DNA of 64,000 nt from Lumbricus terrestris (Eukaryota; Annelida; Clitellata; Crassiclitellata; Lumbricidae), in assembly GCA_949752735.1 (NCBI GenBank), contig OX457041.1, forward strand, positions 26,776,705-26,840,704, given 5' to 3'. Below, in pieces: positions 45,195 through 55,875 of this stretch (position 1 is the first letter of the stretch; each line of letters opens with the position of its first letter). A program made the position numbers and the translations under genes. The notes under the pieces were generated by a model. That model had not been told where the DNA came from. It made no database searches and worked only from the letters and a program-made list of their open reading frames with translations.

Positions 45195-45790
45195 GCACCT
45201 CCCGAAAAGCAGGGTATATATATGTCTTCTTTAGTCTTCTGCCGTTGTGTGGGTTTGTGACATGGACGACCTCGTGATCTCCTCCGACCTCCGCCATCCC
45301 GCTCTGTCCTGCATGCGCCTTCTTCTTGGTGCGACCATATGCCTCTCCGTTATCGAGACCGCTCAGCATATTTAATCTTCTTCTGCCTCTCGTTGGCTTC
45401 CCCTCCATGCGTTCCGCTATAGCAGCGTCACGAACATGCCCTCTCCTCTGAGTATGTGGCCCAGCCACTGATGCTTTCTCTTGCCTATTAATTGTAGCAG
45501 TTCTCTCTGCACCCCTGTCCTTTCTTTTCCATAAAGGCACATTTACCCTGAGCTAGTCTGCTCTTAATATCTGTTTTACAATAGCCATCTTCTGATATTA
45601 TATTGCATGCCCACAGTGCATGCCCAGGTATTTGAACTGGCTGACCTGCTCCACCAGCTGATCATCAATCATTATCCTCACCCCATCCACTTTCCCCCTT
45701 GATATAGCCTACACATTACTTTGGAGTCTTTGGTCTTCTTTACGTTGATCTTCATATATGTATATAGGTAGGCCTATATAGGTATACAGG
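45195..45790 (-). pseudogene. LINE reverse-transcriptase C-terminal remnant
   Basis: On the minus strand, 45770-45600 reads KINVKKTK, then VRIMIDDQLVEQVSQFKYLG, the hallmark palm-to-thumb segment of LINE reverse transcriptases. Further on, 45500-45220 gives HQWLGHILRGEG in one frame and RMEGKPTRGRRRLNML plus NPHNGRRLKK in another, the usual C-terminal end of the ORF. Frameshifts and stops are present, so it is dead. Confidence 0.8.
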
Positions 45791-46116
45791 TAGATTTTCC
45801 TGAAATTCGGAGTGAATGACTAAAAAGTCATCAGGTTTTTTGGGGGACGGAAAATTTGTGGCCTTTTTTGAAGATTTCGGCCAGTTGACTAAAACAGGTT
45901 AGGCCTATCAGTTTTTCGGACAGGAAACTGAATAAACACACACCCCCCAAATCAAATCCTGGCTGCAGTCTTGACATATCTGCACCACGGGTTTTTCATG
46001 TAGCCTAAGCCTACATTTTCATTGTTTTGAAGCACGATATCGTCGATATGAGATAGAGAGAGCACTAATAGCCTATAATCCTATAAATATGCTTCGATGC
46101 AAGCTTTCTTTATAGC

Positions 46117-47446
46117 TAGGGTTGCCAACCGTCCAGATTTTTTCTGGATCGTCCAGAAATAGCATCCCGTGTACAGAAAACATAGGAAGGTCATTCTGGA
46201 CAATGCAATGTCCAGAAATAATATGAATACGGAAAAATTAAAAAGTTGCACCATTTAACAAAGACAACTACTTTCCTGAAATGTAATAATTTATTAATAA
46301 AATTTTGTAAGAATCTGAGATTTACAAATTGTTTCAAGAAAGAAGCACTCAATGTCTAGACACGAGTAGCCTATTAGCACTTGGTTTAATTTTGAAAATA
46401 ATGTTCCAGAAGAAATCAAAACAATGAGTCTTGATGATATTTTTTCGTTCAACAGTTTGATAGAACTCATTAATTGGTATACGTGGGATTACAGTTTTGT
46501 GAGATGATTTATGCAAGGAACAAGGAAAATTGCATCTTAAGACAAGTTCTTTCAAAGCTGAAGATAAAGCCAAATGTCGATAAATGTTGGGTAGAATTCC
46601 TTTTTAAATGTGATGCTCCAAATTTCATGAAACTGGTTGGATATAATTTGAGCAATCCCGATCAGTAATGCACATGTTGAAGGTATTTTCTCAAAGGTAA
46701 AAAATCTGTGGACTGATGAATGGAACCAGATGAGGCCTGAACTGGTAAAAGTGAACTGTGTGTGAAAGTCAATGCATGTCGATCAATCTTACAATGGAGA
46801 TTTCTTACATAATGTTTCGGGGCAGAAATTTCTGCTCAATGCATTGCAAGCGGAGTGAACAGAAGTATAGATTTGAAAGAAAAATAAAACCTTAAAAAAA
46901 TTAATGTACTTCACGTTTGAGAATTGATAGTTGAATCTTGTTATAGGCCTACTAGTCAATGAAACAATATTCCTCTTTTGTAATTGTAATCGTACATTTA
47001 TATAGCGCCCCTTCAGAGAACTCCTCAGAGGCGCTCCCGACCTGACACCAAACCACAATCAAAGATAATCGTTTTCAAACGCTTGCGGGAAAGGAGCAAG
47101 GAAAGACAAAGAAGTTCCTCTTGTACTTTCTGTGCACATTCCATTATAACTTTCATGGTATCCATACAAGGATACAGATCCTGTACGGTACCTTGCACAT
47201 TTTCACATTTTCTAAGTAGGCCTAAATTCTAAATGTAACATATTTCGCGGGATAGGCCTGCATACAAGGATGATATTTTACTGAGTTTCATTCTTGTAGG
47301 CCCCTCTGCCGCTGGAGCCTCAATAGACGGGATAGCCTATCATGGTGCTCCGCCAAAGTGGCCGGATCCTAATAGCCACAATTTCCACAAATAATGGGGC
47401 CTCGCACTGCGTCCAGAAATTTCATAATCGAAAGTTGGCAACCCTA
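46117..47446 (+). mobile_element. hAT element, TAGGGTTGCCAAC ends, 1330 bp
   Basis: Ends TAGGGTTGCCAACCGTCCAGA and GAAAGTTGGCAACCCTA. An exact 8-bp repeat TTTATAGC lies at 46109-46116 and 47447-47454. It contains a decayed transposase C-terminus and, at about 46990-47040, a LINE/SINE 3' tail in reverse orientation. Confidence 0.9.
46474..46800 (+). pseudogene. hAT transposase C-terminal (dimerisation) remnant
   Basis: A 64-codon frame to 46668 ends FMKLVGYNLSNPDQ. Past the stop and frameshifts one can read VEGIFSKVKNLWTDEWNQMRP and LCVKVNACRS. This matches the general form of the hAT C-terminal region (small-residue SIP.SN.. then VERxFS...W...RN.....VK..L.VK.N). Only the last ~100 residues are traceable. 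Confidence 0.6.
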
Positions 47447-48092
47447 TTTATAGCTCACTTTCCCAATAGTTCCCGAGTGCACAAAGCCCACCCCCAACTC
47501 ATCGATTAGCTTTGGTGGCTCCATCTAGCGAATGAAATTCAGTCAATGTCTTGCTAGCTGCACGAAGCTCGCGCTTTTTGCTGAATATACATACATTGTA
47601 GATTAGACATTATAATGCATAGGATTACCAGGCCTATATATTAGGCAGTAGTTTGAAATTTGTATCTTCGCTCTAAAAAAATTCCGTTCATACACGAAGG
47701 GGGCAACATGGAAATAATTTTTTTATAACAAGACATGTATACTGATGTTGCAAAAAAAATTCCATCAAAGAAAACTTGCACATTAATTTTTTATAGCACT
47801 TTTGGTAAAGGGTGGACCAAAAAAGACAGACCGAAGGTTTTTTCCCCCCAATATCTTGGCCAGAAGTAAGAATTTGTAAATAAAGTTTTGCAGGCTTGAA
47901 GGCAATTCATATTTACATACAAAGGCCAAATTTCAAAAAAATATTTCAAACAGAAAAAAAGTTATATCACTTTTAGTCAGTCTACCCATTGTTTTTTGAC
48001 GATCCAAAAACATAACTCAACAAAAAGTAATACAAAACGATTCTATTAAGTCACATTTTAAATAATTGTTATCAAATAAACTTGATATTGCT

Positions 48093-48437
48093 TCACAGCT
48101 TGTGCTCAATGTGTCCACCAACCAGTGCCAAACTTTCTAAGAGTCTCTTTTTAAAGATCTTGATGGCCTTGTTGATGTGTTCCAGAGGTAAATCTTCAAA
48201 AATAAACTCCAATGCAACTATCAATTCCCTTATTGCTCCTGGTTTTGGTTGCAGGTTATGGTAGTTCTCCAGCATAGCTCTCGTCAGTTGATAAAACATT
48301 GGGTTGAAGCCAGGAGATTTGAGGGCCATTGAATTTTCTCGATGAAACCTGAACAATTTACATTGAGCCGATCTCCTTCCATCAAGGGCATATTTCTTAT
48401 TAACTTTCAATTTAACTCTTAACTTCTCCGTTCTCAC
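48093..48437 (-). pseudogene. Mariner-type transposase C-terminal fragment
   Basis: A 114-codon frame contains SPGFNPMFY, a decayed form of the SPDLNP-x-D segment around the third catalytic acid (here Phe replaces Asp and Gly replaces Asp). It ends with LPLEHINKAI..FKKRLL and GGHIEHKL, the usual end of Tc1/mariner-type transposases. The loss of the acidic residue shows that it is inactive. The N-terminal DNA-binding and first catalytic regions are not recognisable. Confidence 0.75.
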
Positions 48438-48793
48438 TGTTTATCAGAGCAAGCAGAGATTGTAGCTTTAGGACCAAGACCCTGGTCATGAATTGTCTGA
48501 AAACACATTTTGTCTGTCATTGGCACCATGGGCAATTTAAGTTTTTAAAGATATTTCAATTTTATTTTTTAATAAAAATGTATGAATCTGACAGATTACG
48601 ATATTTATTTGCCCACTTGATCGTCATCTTGCTAAGTGACTTTGCAGTGATGTGCAGCAACACTGGTACTCTCTTTCTTTTCTAAATAATAATAAATTTG
48701 ATAGTAATAATTATAATTAACAATAAATTTATATGATAATAAGAATAAAATACTACTACTAATAATAATAACAAGTTGCATAATAATAATAAT

Positions 48794-48849
48794 CGTGGGG
48801 TGCAGTGGGTATGTTCGCTGTCTTGCATCCGGAGGGTTGCAGGTTTGAA
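48794..48849 (+). mobile_element. tRNA-derived SINE, head fragment
   Basis: CGTGGGGTGCAGTGGGTATGTTCGCTGTCTTGCA..GGTTGCAGGTTTGAA corresponds to the first ~70 bp of the SINE at 48961 with box A damaged. It is followed by (AAT)n. Confidence 0.65.
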
Positions 48850-48960
48850 TAATAATAACAATAATAGTAGGTAATAATAATCGATAATTACTCTTCAGAA
48901 TACTTGTTACAATATAGGAACGTGTCTGTTCTGCGATAAAGGAAGTTGTATAATAATAAT

Positions 48961-49180
48961 CGTGGGGCACGGTAGTTTAGTGGATATGTTCGCTGCCTTG
49001 CAGCCTATGGGTTGCAGGTTCGAATCCACCTCAAGCTGCAAGTCCTTCACTCGCAATTGCTCAATGCTTCAGCATGAAACTCCAATTCAGTCTCTGTGTT
49101 GTAGTCGAGAGCGCTTCTGAGTAGAAACCTTGAAGGGGAAGCGCTGTAAAAAGTGCACATACAAACAAACATATACTACT
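48961..49180 (+). mobile_element. tRNA-derived SINE, full copy
   Basis: The head carries GGTAGTTTAGTGG (box A-like) and GGTTCGAATCC (box B, 49017-49027), spaced as in tRNA genes. The body has AAGTCCTTCACTCGCAATTGC and GTGAAACTCCAATTCAGT-like words (CATGAAACTCCAATTCAG here). The tail GCGCTTCTGAGTAGAAACCTTGAAGGGGAAGCGC matches the LINE 3' end at 5693-5760. It ends in AAACAAAC and (AAT)n. It is flanked on both sides by AATAATAAT, so the exact target duplication cannot be set. Confidence 0.85.
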
Positions 49181-49299
49181 AATAATAATGATTTATGGCA
49201 ATATTTATCGAGGCTATTTGATAAAATTATTGTGCATCAATATGAATAGCCTTTCAGCCTGTGAAGTTTGATTTACAAATTCATACAATTGGGCAAGAT

Positions 49300-49504
49300 C
49301 AGGGCTTTTTTAACGTGCAGTTGTACACAAAATGTGCAGTTCTAAATGGATTTGTGCAGCTGTAGAAGCACTTCTGTCACAAGTTATGTGCAGTTAAAAC
49401 TGGCCAAAAAGGTCATTGTCCTCCATTGGAAGTAATTTAACATGGAGGATGGGAAGGGAAAGAAGGGGTTGTGCAGTTCTAAAAATTCCTTAAAAACAGC
49501 CCTG
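49300..49504. mobile_element. hAT MITE (CAGGGCTTTTTTAACG family), 205 bp
   Basis: Starts CAGGGCTTTTTTAACGTGCAG and ends CCTTAAAAACAGCCCTG. An exact 8-bp repeat GGCAAGAT lies at 49292-49299 and 49505-49512. It is inserted in the right end of the mariner-like element 47815-49552. The GTGCAGTT word repeats inside. Confidence 0.9.
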
Positions 49505-49803
49505 GGCAAGATATTAGAAATAAATTTAAGGGGATCTTTTTCGGCACACCTCGTACAAACTTCAAAATATGAATACGACAAGGGACAGAAGACTCTGGTC
49601 ATTAAAGGTCCATTCATGTAGCCAACCATCGCGATGCGACGCTGGCGACATGACATTGTTTGTCATATGATATGAGTGGAATTAAATATCAAGGTACCTT
49701 TATATTTATTTAATATTCAAACTTGAAAATAATCATTGAGCAATATCTTCATATATACCTTCAACAATTCATTCATATTTTATTTTGAAAGTAGGCTGTT
49801 TAT

Positions 49804-50055
49804 GTGGCTGCCAATAACTTGATTACTGATCCACATAACGCTGGATATTTGCCCTCAAATTTCACAAAACCAAAGGGTCAAACAAACATTCCCAAAAGGC
49901 TAGTAAATATAATTTTTTGCCATTTTCTGAGAACAGAACAATTGACAAAGTGTGCCAAAAATCCCAATTACAGTTTTTGTCTTAAAGAGTTTACAGTGTC
50001 AAAAATGGTCCGTTTTGGTATTGCACGTTGGTATTTAAAAGATTTGTTACCCTAA
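49804..50055 (+). other. Unrecognised 83-codon open frame
   Basis: Starts MAANNLITDPHNAGYLPSNF. Composition is not repetitive, but I see no domain, no splice context and no neighbouring coding signal. It may be chance. Confidence 0.15.
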
Positions 50056-50127
50056 TATATTACTGTTTGAACTGTGAATGGATGTGATCATTTTTAATAG
50101 CCTGTAAATGAAACATAACTAAGTATT

Positions 50128-50204
50128 CTTGAGGTAGATTCGAACCTGCAACCCTCCAGCTGCAAGGCAACGAACATACCCTCTACACCACCATGTCATG
50201 ACAT
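50128..50204 (-). mobile_element. tRNA-derived SINE, head fragment
   Basis: The minus strand reads CATGGTGGTGTAGAGGGTATGTTCGTTGCCTTGCAG..GGTTGCAGGTTCGAATCTACCTCAAG. This is the tRNA-like head with box B GGTTCGAATC, and the rest is absent. Confidence 0.7.
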
Positions 50205-50214
50205 TACCTACTTT

Positions 50215-50905
50215 GTGTACTGTCAATAATTTGACAAGCATATCTTAACCAGATGTTTCCCTATTTTACCTCTTCTTCCAATGATCTTCACTCTCGACTC
50301 CTCACTCACCTAATTGAGCACATACTGAGTTTGACTCGCACTGCTATTTTCAACTGACACAGCATAGAACTATTAGACAATCTTTATTGGCCTCGATCTT
50401 ACTACAATTGTACATGCATTCATCTACTCCTGCATAGACTACTGTAACTCACTCCTTATTTTCCAGTCCAGGCTGTTCCTTACTCCTCTTCAGTCAGTTT
50501 TAAATTCTGCAAACGTCTTCCTGGCTTTGCTGATACCAACATGTATGAAGAACTACACCAGCTGGCTCCCTATAAGTTTACACATTCGTTAAAAGATGCT
50601 CTTTGTGGTCCAAATCTCAGTTGGATATTGCCCTAATTATTTCCCAGACCTTACATGCAAATCCTTATCTGCTGGTTCAGCTCGTTGCACTCTGCGTTCC
50701 AATTGAATTAACTGTCTTGCTTCATGTACCAGGTCTGTTTTAACCCAGCACGTGGCATTTGTTGCTTAGGCCCTTCTGCTTGGAATGACCTGATTCCTCT
50801 ATCGGTGAAGTTGATGTCTAGGGTTTCCTCCTCAGTTAGTCATACCCAGAAGATGTTTTCTCTTGCCAAGGGGTTTCTGCACACAGAGCGCTACTGAATA
50901 GCCCA
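50215..50905 (+). pseudogene. LINE reverse-transcriptase C-terminal remnant with 3' end
   Basis: Across several frames one reads FDKHILTR, VHAFIYSCIDYCNSLL, SWLPISLHIR, SAGSARCTLRS and GPSAWNDLIPLSVKL. These follow the order of the C-terminal part of CR1/L2-type reverse transcriptases (..SRLDYCNSLL.., LHWLPV..RI, ..R.LRS.., AWNSLP..LR). Multiple frameshifts and stops occur. It ends at GAGCGCTACTGAATAG, a decayed version of the GCGCCTCTGAGTAG LINE 3' end. Confidence 0.75.
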
Positions 50906-51009
50906 TACTGCAACACCCCTTTTTTGACCAGACACAATATGATATGATTTAGTGTTGTTTCCTCATAAAAGCAATTGTCCTAACTAGAATTGGCACAGTC
51001 TTCAGAGCT

Positions 51010-52470
51010 AGCAAAACATGATGATAAGATCACAAGTCGGTCAGTGTAAAAAAAGACAGCTTGATATAGTCCTTGATTTTATTTTATTCTGAACTCTTAT
51101 ATTTAGAGATTTTTAATGCGCCTCTCACAATGCAACCCAAACAAAGGCATAATGGAAACGATGCTGTGACAGCCCGAGACTGGTACTAGAGGGTCATGAC
51201 GGTCTGTAGAGTGGAGCGGACAACCAAATGTATCTTAGATAGGCCGCCTGAAAAAAACATAAAGGTAGCGTGGATATGGACCCAAAAAGAAATCTATTAA
51301 GACCGGAGACAACGCACGTCGCCAATAAGCAATCCTTGACTAGCACAACTTGCCTGCAATATCGCTCATATACAAAAATCAGCAAAACTACCATCAAAGA
51401 ATGATCCAAATCAAGTGTAAATTTATACCATAGCAAAATAAACATTTATTATAACTATGCGCCTGAATTATGACACTGATAGAATTTTTCTGAATTAATA
51501 ATGCTCTTTTTAATGTTGCTGTCGGACATCGCGAAGGTGTTTAAAAGTAGACTCAGATTGAAAATTTAGGGAAACAAGTAAGTAAAGCGATCACTTAAAC
51601 AATAAAACTTTAAAAATTTATTTCTCGTAAATGTGCAACTTTTCTTTGATGGAAAATGACACTTTTGCTGTTCAATAATAAGCAAATACGTGTTTAAAAT
51701 TCCATGATGCCCCGTGAAAGTATGCACGAAAATTCACATTTTTGGTGTTCAGACTACCGCCTATATGGACCTATCCATGCGCTGAATACCTAGATCTGCA
51801 AAGTACAAGTTTAACTATTCAAGATGTCGCGCGTGTTCCAGGACTAATTTAAGCTAAAATGAAAATTAAGAAAGCCGTACTAATCTTTGGGTTTACTCTT
51901 GGCCTAGGTCTATCCGAAACATGACTTTCGAGTGACATAAATTTTAGTGTAGGCCGACGAAATCATAATATGGGCAAAGATATTAGAGTTTTCGTAGACT
52001 ATAAGGTCTTTGACACGGGTTGTTTTCGCTAAAGAGAAGTACGTGTTCTTTGATAAACGCGCATGTTAGATGCGCCAAATTTAAAACTTTAGCGTACTAT
52101 TGCTCAGTGCCCTCAACCCATGCTTAGGCATAAGAAATGGTGCCTATAATTACTGCCTGCAATGTTATTAAAATACTCGGACTTCGAACATGATTGTTAA
52201 TCGCGTTTTCTTTTATAAGCAATGGTCAGATGGCGCCAAAATACGAAAGAGCTGCGTAGATGACGTATTCGATGTTGCGCAAACAAATATAATCTGAGGG
52301 AGCATCCGAAGCATGGTCGACGAGAAAGGAACTCCTTTTACATTTCGGATACAAATCTCGGGTTTTAACCCTTAAATGTCTCTAAAACCTACCGAAATCG
52401 TCTGCAGACTCTTAAGCGCATAATTCTTTCGTACATCGTCCTTTCTGAGCATCGTCAGACTCTCGCATAG
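51010..52470 (+). promoter_or_regulatory. Upstream region of the DAZAP1-like gene
   Basis: 1.4 kb ahead of the start codon. 51600-51760 is an interspersed repeat also seen at 1085-1185. From about 51780 the sequence is richer in CpG (for example GTCGCGCG at 51830) and repeat-poor, fitting a 5'UTR/promoter. No TATA box or start site can be fixed from sequence. Confidence 0.35.
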
Positions 52471-52493
52471 ATGCAGTACGCGGACGAGAGAGG
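52471..52493 (+). CDS. DAZAP1: DAZAP1-like RNA-binding protein, exon 1 (start)
   Basis: The ATG is preceded in frame by TAG (52468-52470), so the start is firm. The exon codes seven residues (MQYADER) plus two bases and ends AGAGG|GTAAAC. Spliced to 53391, 60305 and 61039 it gives 90 residues in one frame with no stop: a complete RRM of the DAZAP1/hnRNP A-Musashi type. RNP2 is IFVGGL at residues 10-15 and RNP1 is RGFGFVTF at residues 49-56. The ADE-x-GK(I/L)FVGGL start, the YGEV(V/I)DCV segment and the following IDPK.C.PR linker point to DAZAP1 and not to Musashi. The vertebrate protein has two RRMs and a proline-rich tail and acts in mRNA splicing and translation. RRM2 and the tail lie beyond the window. 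Exon joins are inferred, not verified by transcripts. Confidence 0.85.
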
Positions 52494-53040
52494 GTAAACG
52501 GATTTAATTTACTTTGCTTTCCAGTTCAATTTTCCCACCCTGGGTTTCTGTTCGTTGCGACTATTTGGCTGCACACAATGTAATGCAATGTTCGAAGTGG
52601 ATGGCTGATTCTGGTTGATTACGCACAGCCTCTTAATTAAGGTTTTCGTTGGATTTTTGAAGCGCGTTGCCGATGCGATGTAATTGGTATTTTAGAGACC
52701 TGTGTATTGAACCGGAGACTTTACTAATATTTCCTATTTCATATAAACATTGTAAAATTATGCGTTGTTGGAGAAGTCCAGTCAGAATATCTGGTTGGAC
52801 TATGGTGGAGAAGGAAGTTGAGACAGGATTTGAGGCACGACTTTGTTGCTGTTGCATTGTATATTGTTTTTTAAGTAGTGCCTGGTAATGTCTCTCTCAA
52901 ACTCTCTATGTATATATCAGCAAAAGGCAGACTCTTTAGAGCAGTATCATTGTGTTTCCTTGTCAGTAAAAAATGACCCATAAACAATGAATTCACAATG
53001 CCGATACTTTATTTTATTTAATATCATTTCACTCTACTAG

Positions 53041-53270
53041 TCCACGTTAGCTACATCGGTAAGAGAGCTGGCGGCAGCGCGTCTGTGGAAGAGAGCGTGA
53101 GGGCTGCGGTTCGAATCCCGAAGGTGGCTATTTCAGAGATTCAAAATCTCGGGCTAGTACGGTCCGTCCACGGGGACCTAAATGGCAGGGCGTCCATTCA
53201 AACGGGCGAGCGGTGTTGAAGGATCTCACCCTCAGGGTCAAGGCCATAAGACAGCCGCTATATATTTTGG
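53041..53270 (+). mobile_element. tRNA-derived SINE of a second family, in DAZAP1 intron 1
   Basis: TTAGCTACATCGGTAAGAGAGCTGGC resembles the A-box half of a tRNA gene. GGTTCGAATCC at 53108-53118 is a perfect B box about 50 bp further. The body (TCCACGGGGACCTAAATGG..GGTCAAGGCCATAAGACAGCCGC) is unlike the other SINEs. A tRNA gene is unlikely because the acceptor arms do not pair. Confidence 0.65.
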
Positions 53271-53390
53271 CTTGTCACTGTGATTAAATATTAAATGAAT
53301 ATATATATGCAATACATGGTATTGAGTTGATTTACTCTGTATTTATGTTATGTTATTACGCAGGTAACATTCTGTTTGTTTCGTTTATAG

Positions 53391-53431
53391 GAAAATCTTT
53401 GTTGGTGGCCTTAGCTGGGACACGACACACG
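53391..53431 (+). CDS. DAZAP1: DAZAP1-like, exon 2 (RNP2)
   Basis: A 41-bp exon between CGTTTATAG and |GTTAGAAG. It begins with the third base of the Gly codon left open by exon 1 and encodes KIFVGGLSWDTTH plus one base. It contains the RNP2 strand that contacts RNA. Intron 1 (897 bp) carries a tRNA-like SINE. Confidence 0.9.
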
Positions 53432-54929
53432 GTTAGAAGAACTTTGTTGTTTTTATTTAACTTATTTCCATATTATTGTCATCACTTTTGGAGGTGTCAA
53501 CCTTTATTAGTTAAATTGACTGGTACCTAGTCATGTGAAGGTTTTTCATACCCACTTACCTGTCACTCCATCATTGGGTGACCAGTGTACCATCGGAATC
53601 CACAATTTTTTATTTTTGCTTGCAAAGGCAAAATCATTTACTTATAGATACAGAAATTTATATGTGGTAAATTTGGTTCAAATAAAACAGTTTCTAAAGA
53701 TTTTCAACACATGTTTGATGCGTCGTTCGATGTTTCATTAAATGCCACTGTACTACGGTAGTGTATGCAGCTAAGTAACTAAACTTGTGTAATGTAATAT
53801 TACTTGTGTACAAATTGGAATGTTGTTGTCAGTTGCAATAAACTTTGTCACCTGTGTATCACCAACATCAACAGTACTACTGTATGATTATTTTTGATTT
53901 ATTTCTTGATTATGTGCCAGTATTGACTGTTTGCATCTTGCATCTTTTTATCAGACAGGGCTTTCTATGGCTGATGATGCCCCAGATTTGATGAAGGGAC
54001 TAGACCTCCATTCACTAGTATCACTGTAAAACTGTTCATATAATGTAACAATTGGTGGTGCTCGTGAATAAACCAGTGCCCTGTGCTTGACTTTCCTATG
54101 ACACTGTAGAAGTTTAGAGATTGCGATTGGTAATGTTTGTACTTGCTGCAGTCACCAATGACATGTAGACCCAGTTGGTCTGTGGGAGCACCAGCATGAA
54201 TTGAGCATCATTATGGACAGGCGCAAAAAACAGTTGCTTGCTTGTGTATTCAAGGTCGACACCTGCTGGTGTTTCGCAGTAGAGTATAATTTTTAGAAAG
54301 TACTGACTTGGATTCGTCTCAAGGTACCCCGCCTTTCAGCAGGCACCCAGGACTCCAGATGCAGACCTAGTCACTGTTGATTTTTTATATAAAAAGATGA
54401 AAATGCTTAGTAAATACAAACCTTACATGCAACCTTGGAGTCAACCCATGTGAGTCAACTTGTTCAATGGTGCTTCTACCATTGCATACATACAAGAACC
54501 ATCCACAGATTCACTCCCTACCTCAGCCACTATCATTCATCATGGCCAATATCTTCATGTAGTGTCCTGGGTTGACCTACCTGCTGCATTAATGTTACTC
54601 GTGTACTGGTTAATCTGTCGACTTGTCGGAGCTCTACAGTATGTAATGCAGCGGTTCTCAACCTGTGGGTCGCGACCCCCAAGGGGGTCGCCTGACAATT
54701 TGCCAGGGGTCGCCTGGACCCTTCAGAAATTGTAAAGAGATATTGGCCTAATAGCAATTTCAACGCTATCTAGGCCTACTGCACTATAACAAACTAAAAT
54801 AAGTTTTTACTTTTCATTTTGCTCTGATTTATCAGTTACATTGCGGCAGGTAATTTAATTTTTTCAATTTTAGTTTTCAAATGAAAATTCCGCTTTTACC
54901 ATTCTTCTAAAGAAACACGGGGTGGGATA

Positions 54930-55300
54930 TTTATTGAAGTCTTAAACCACGTCTGAGAGCACCGAAATCATGAGTAATTTTTACATGATGGGCTAGACTG
55001 TTACAGTGCACAAATCCAAAATATTGTTAACAATATTATAGGGGTCGACATTCTGAAGTCTTAAACCATGACTATCAGCGTTGACAAAATTCATATGACA
55101 GTTTAAAATAGCCTGCCGACTGGAAATTTAGAAAAATTTAAGAATGGAAAGAGGACATTTATGGAAGTTATAAGCCATGTCTTCAGCATTGAAATTATGA
55201 AAACAAATTGAGATGAAAAGTTCTAAACAATGGGAGGGGCACTTTGAAGTCGTATACCACGACTATCAGCACTGAAATGATGAAGAATTTCGTTAAAACG
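54930..55300. repeat. Degenerate ~105-bp tandem repeat in the Charlie-type element
   Basis: Four units share GAAGT(C/T)(T/G)(T)A(A/T)(A)CCA(C/T)G(A/T)CT and ..CAGC..TGA.A; their starts are near 54934, 55050, 55158 and 55241. Confidence 0.6.
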
Positions 55301-55523
55301 ACAGCCTACAAAATTTAAAGGTATCATTGCAGCGTGGACAATTGTCGACAATGGGAATGGCCTCTACGTCCATTCCCCAAACTCCTCCCATGCTCGGCGC
55401 ATCCATGAGAAAACAAATGAAGTTTTTGAAATTGTTAGCATCGCAAAACGAATCAGCAAGATGATATGAGTGCTAAGAAAAGAACTATTGACCAGCTTTC
55501 AGAGTAGCCTATTGCATGCTTAA

Positions 55524-55833
55524 TAGGGCATAGCCGGGTGCCGTTTTTCAACCGGGTACCGGGTCCGGGTAGTTTGATTAAAATCTGCCGGGTCCGGGTA
55601 CCGGGTCCGGGTATTAAAAGTAATCATTAATCTCTAAACTTAATTAGTATGTCCACACTTTGAATGCTGTCAAATGAACACCACTCAGTTTGTTAGCTAC
55701 CTTTGGTGGAATTGAATAAAACTCTTCTGTGTCAGAATTTTACTACAGTTGAGTTCTGCCAGGGGTTATTGATTGAGAGGTGCATGTAATATCTGTTCAT
55801 GAACTCTGTTGATACACACACACATATATATAT

Positions 55834-55875
<42 letters not shown>

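Larger units (their letters stand above)
47815..49552 (-). mobile_element. Old mariner-like element
   Basis: Left AGGGTGGACCAAAAAAGACAG and right GATCTTTTTCGGCACACCTCG are decayed family ends. The left end unit (47815-48030) is clear. The element encloses a transposase remnant, two SINE insertions (48794-48849, 48961-49180) and a hAT MITE (49300-49504), which makes it one of the oldest insertions here. Confidence 0.75.

Noticed and set aside
48961..49030. A functional tRNA gene at GGTTCGAATCC
   Set aside because: Boxes A and B are present but the acceptor and anticodon arms do not pair, and the sequence continues into a shared SINE body. The same holds for 53041, 61246, 50128 and 25372.
52633..52857. 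74-codon minus-strand frame in DAZAP1 intron 1
   Set aside because: Composition looks protein-like, but no family is recognised, no splice partners are evident, and it lies antisense within an intron.
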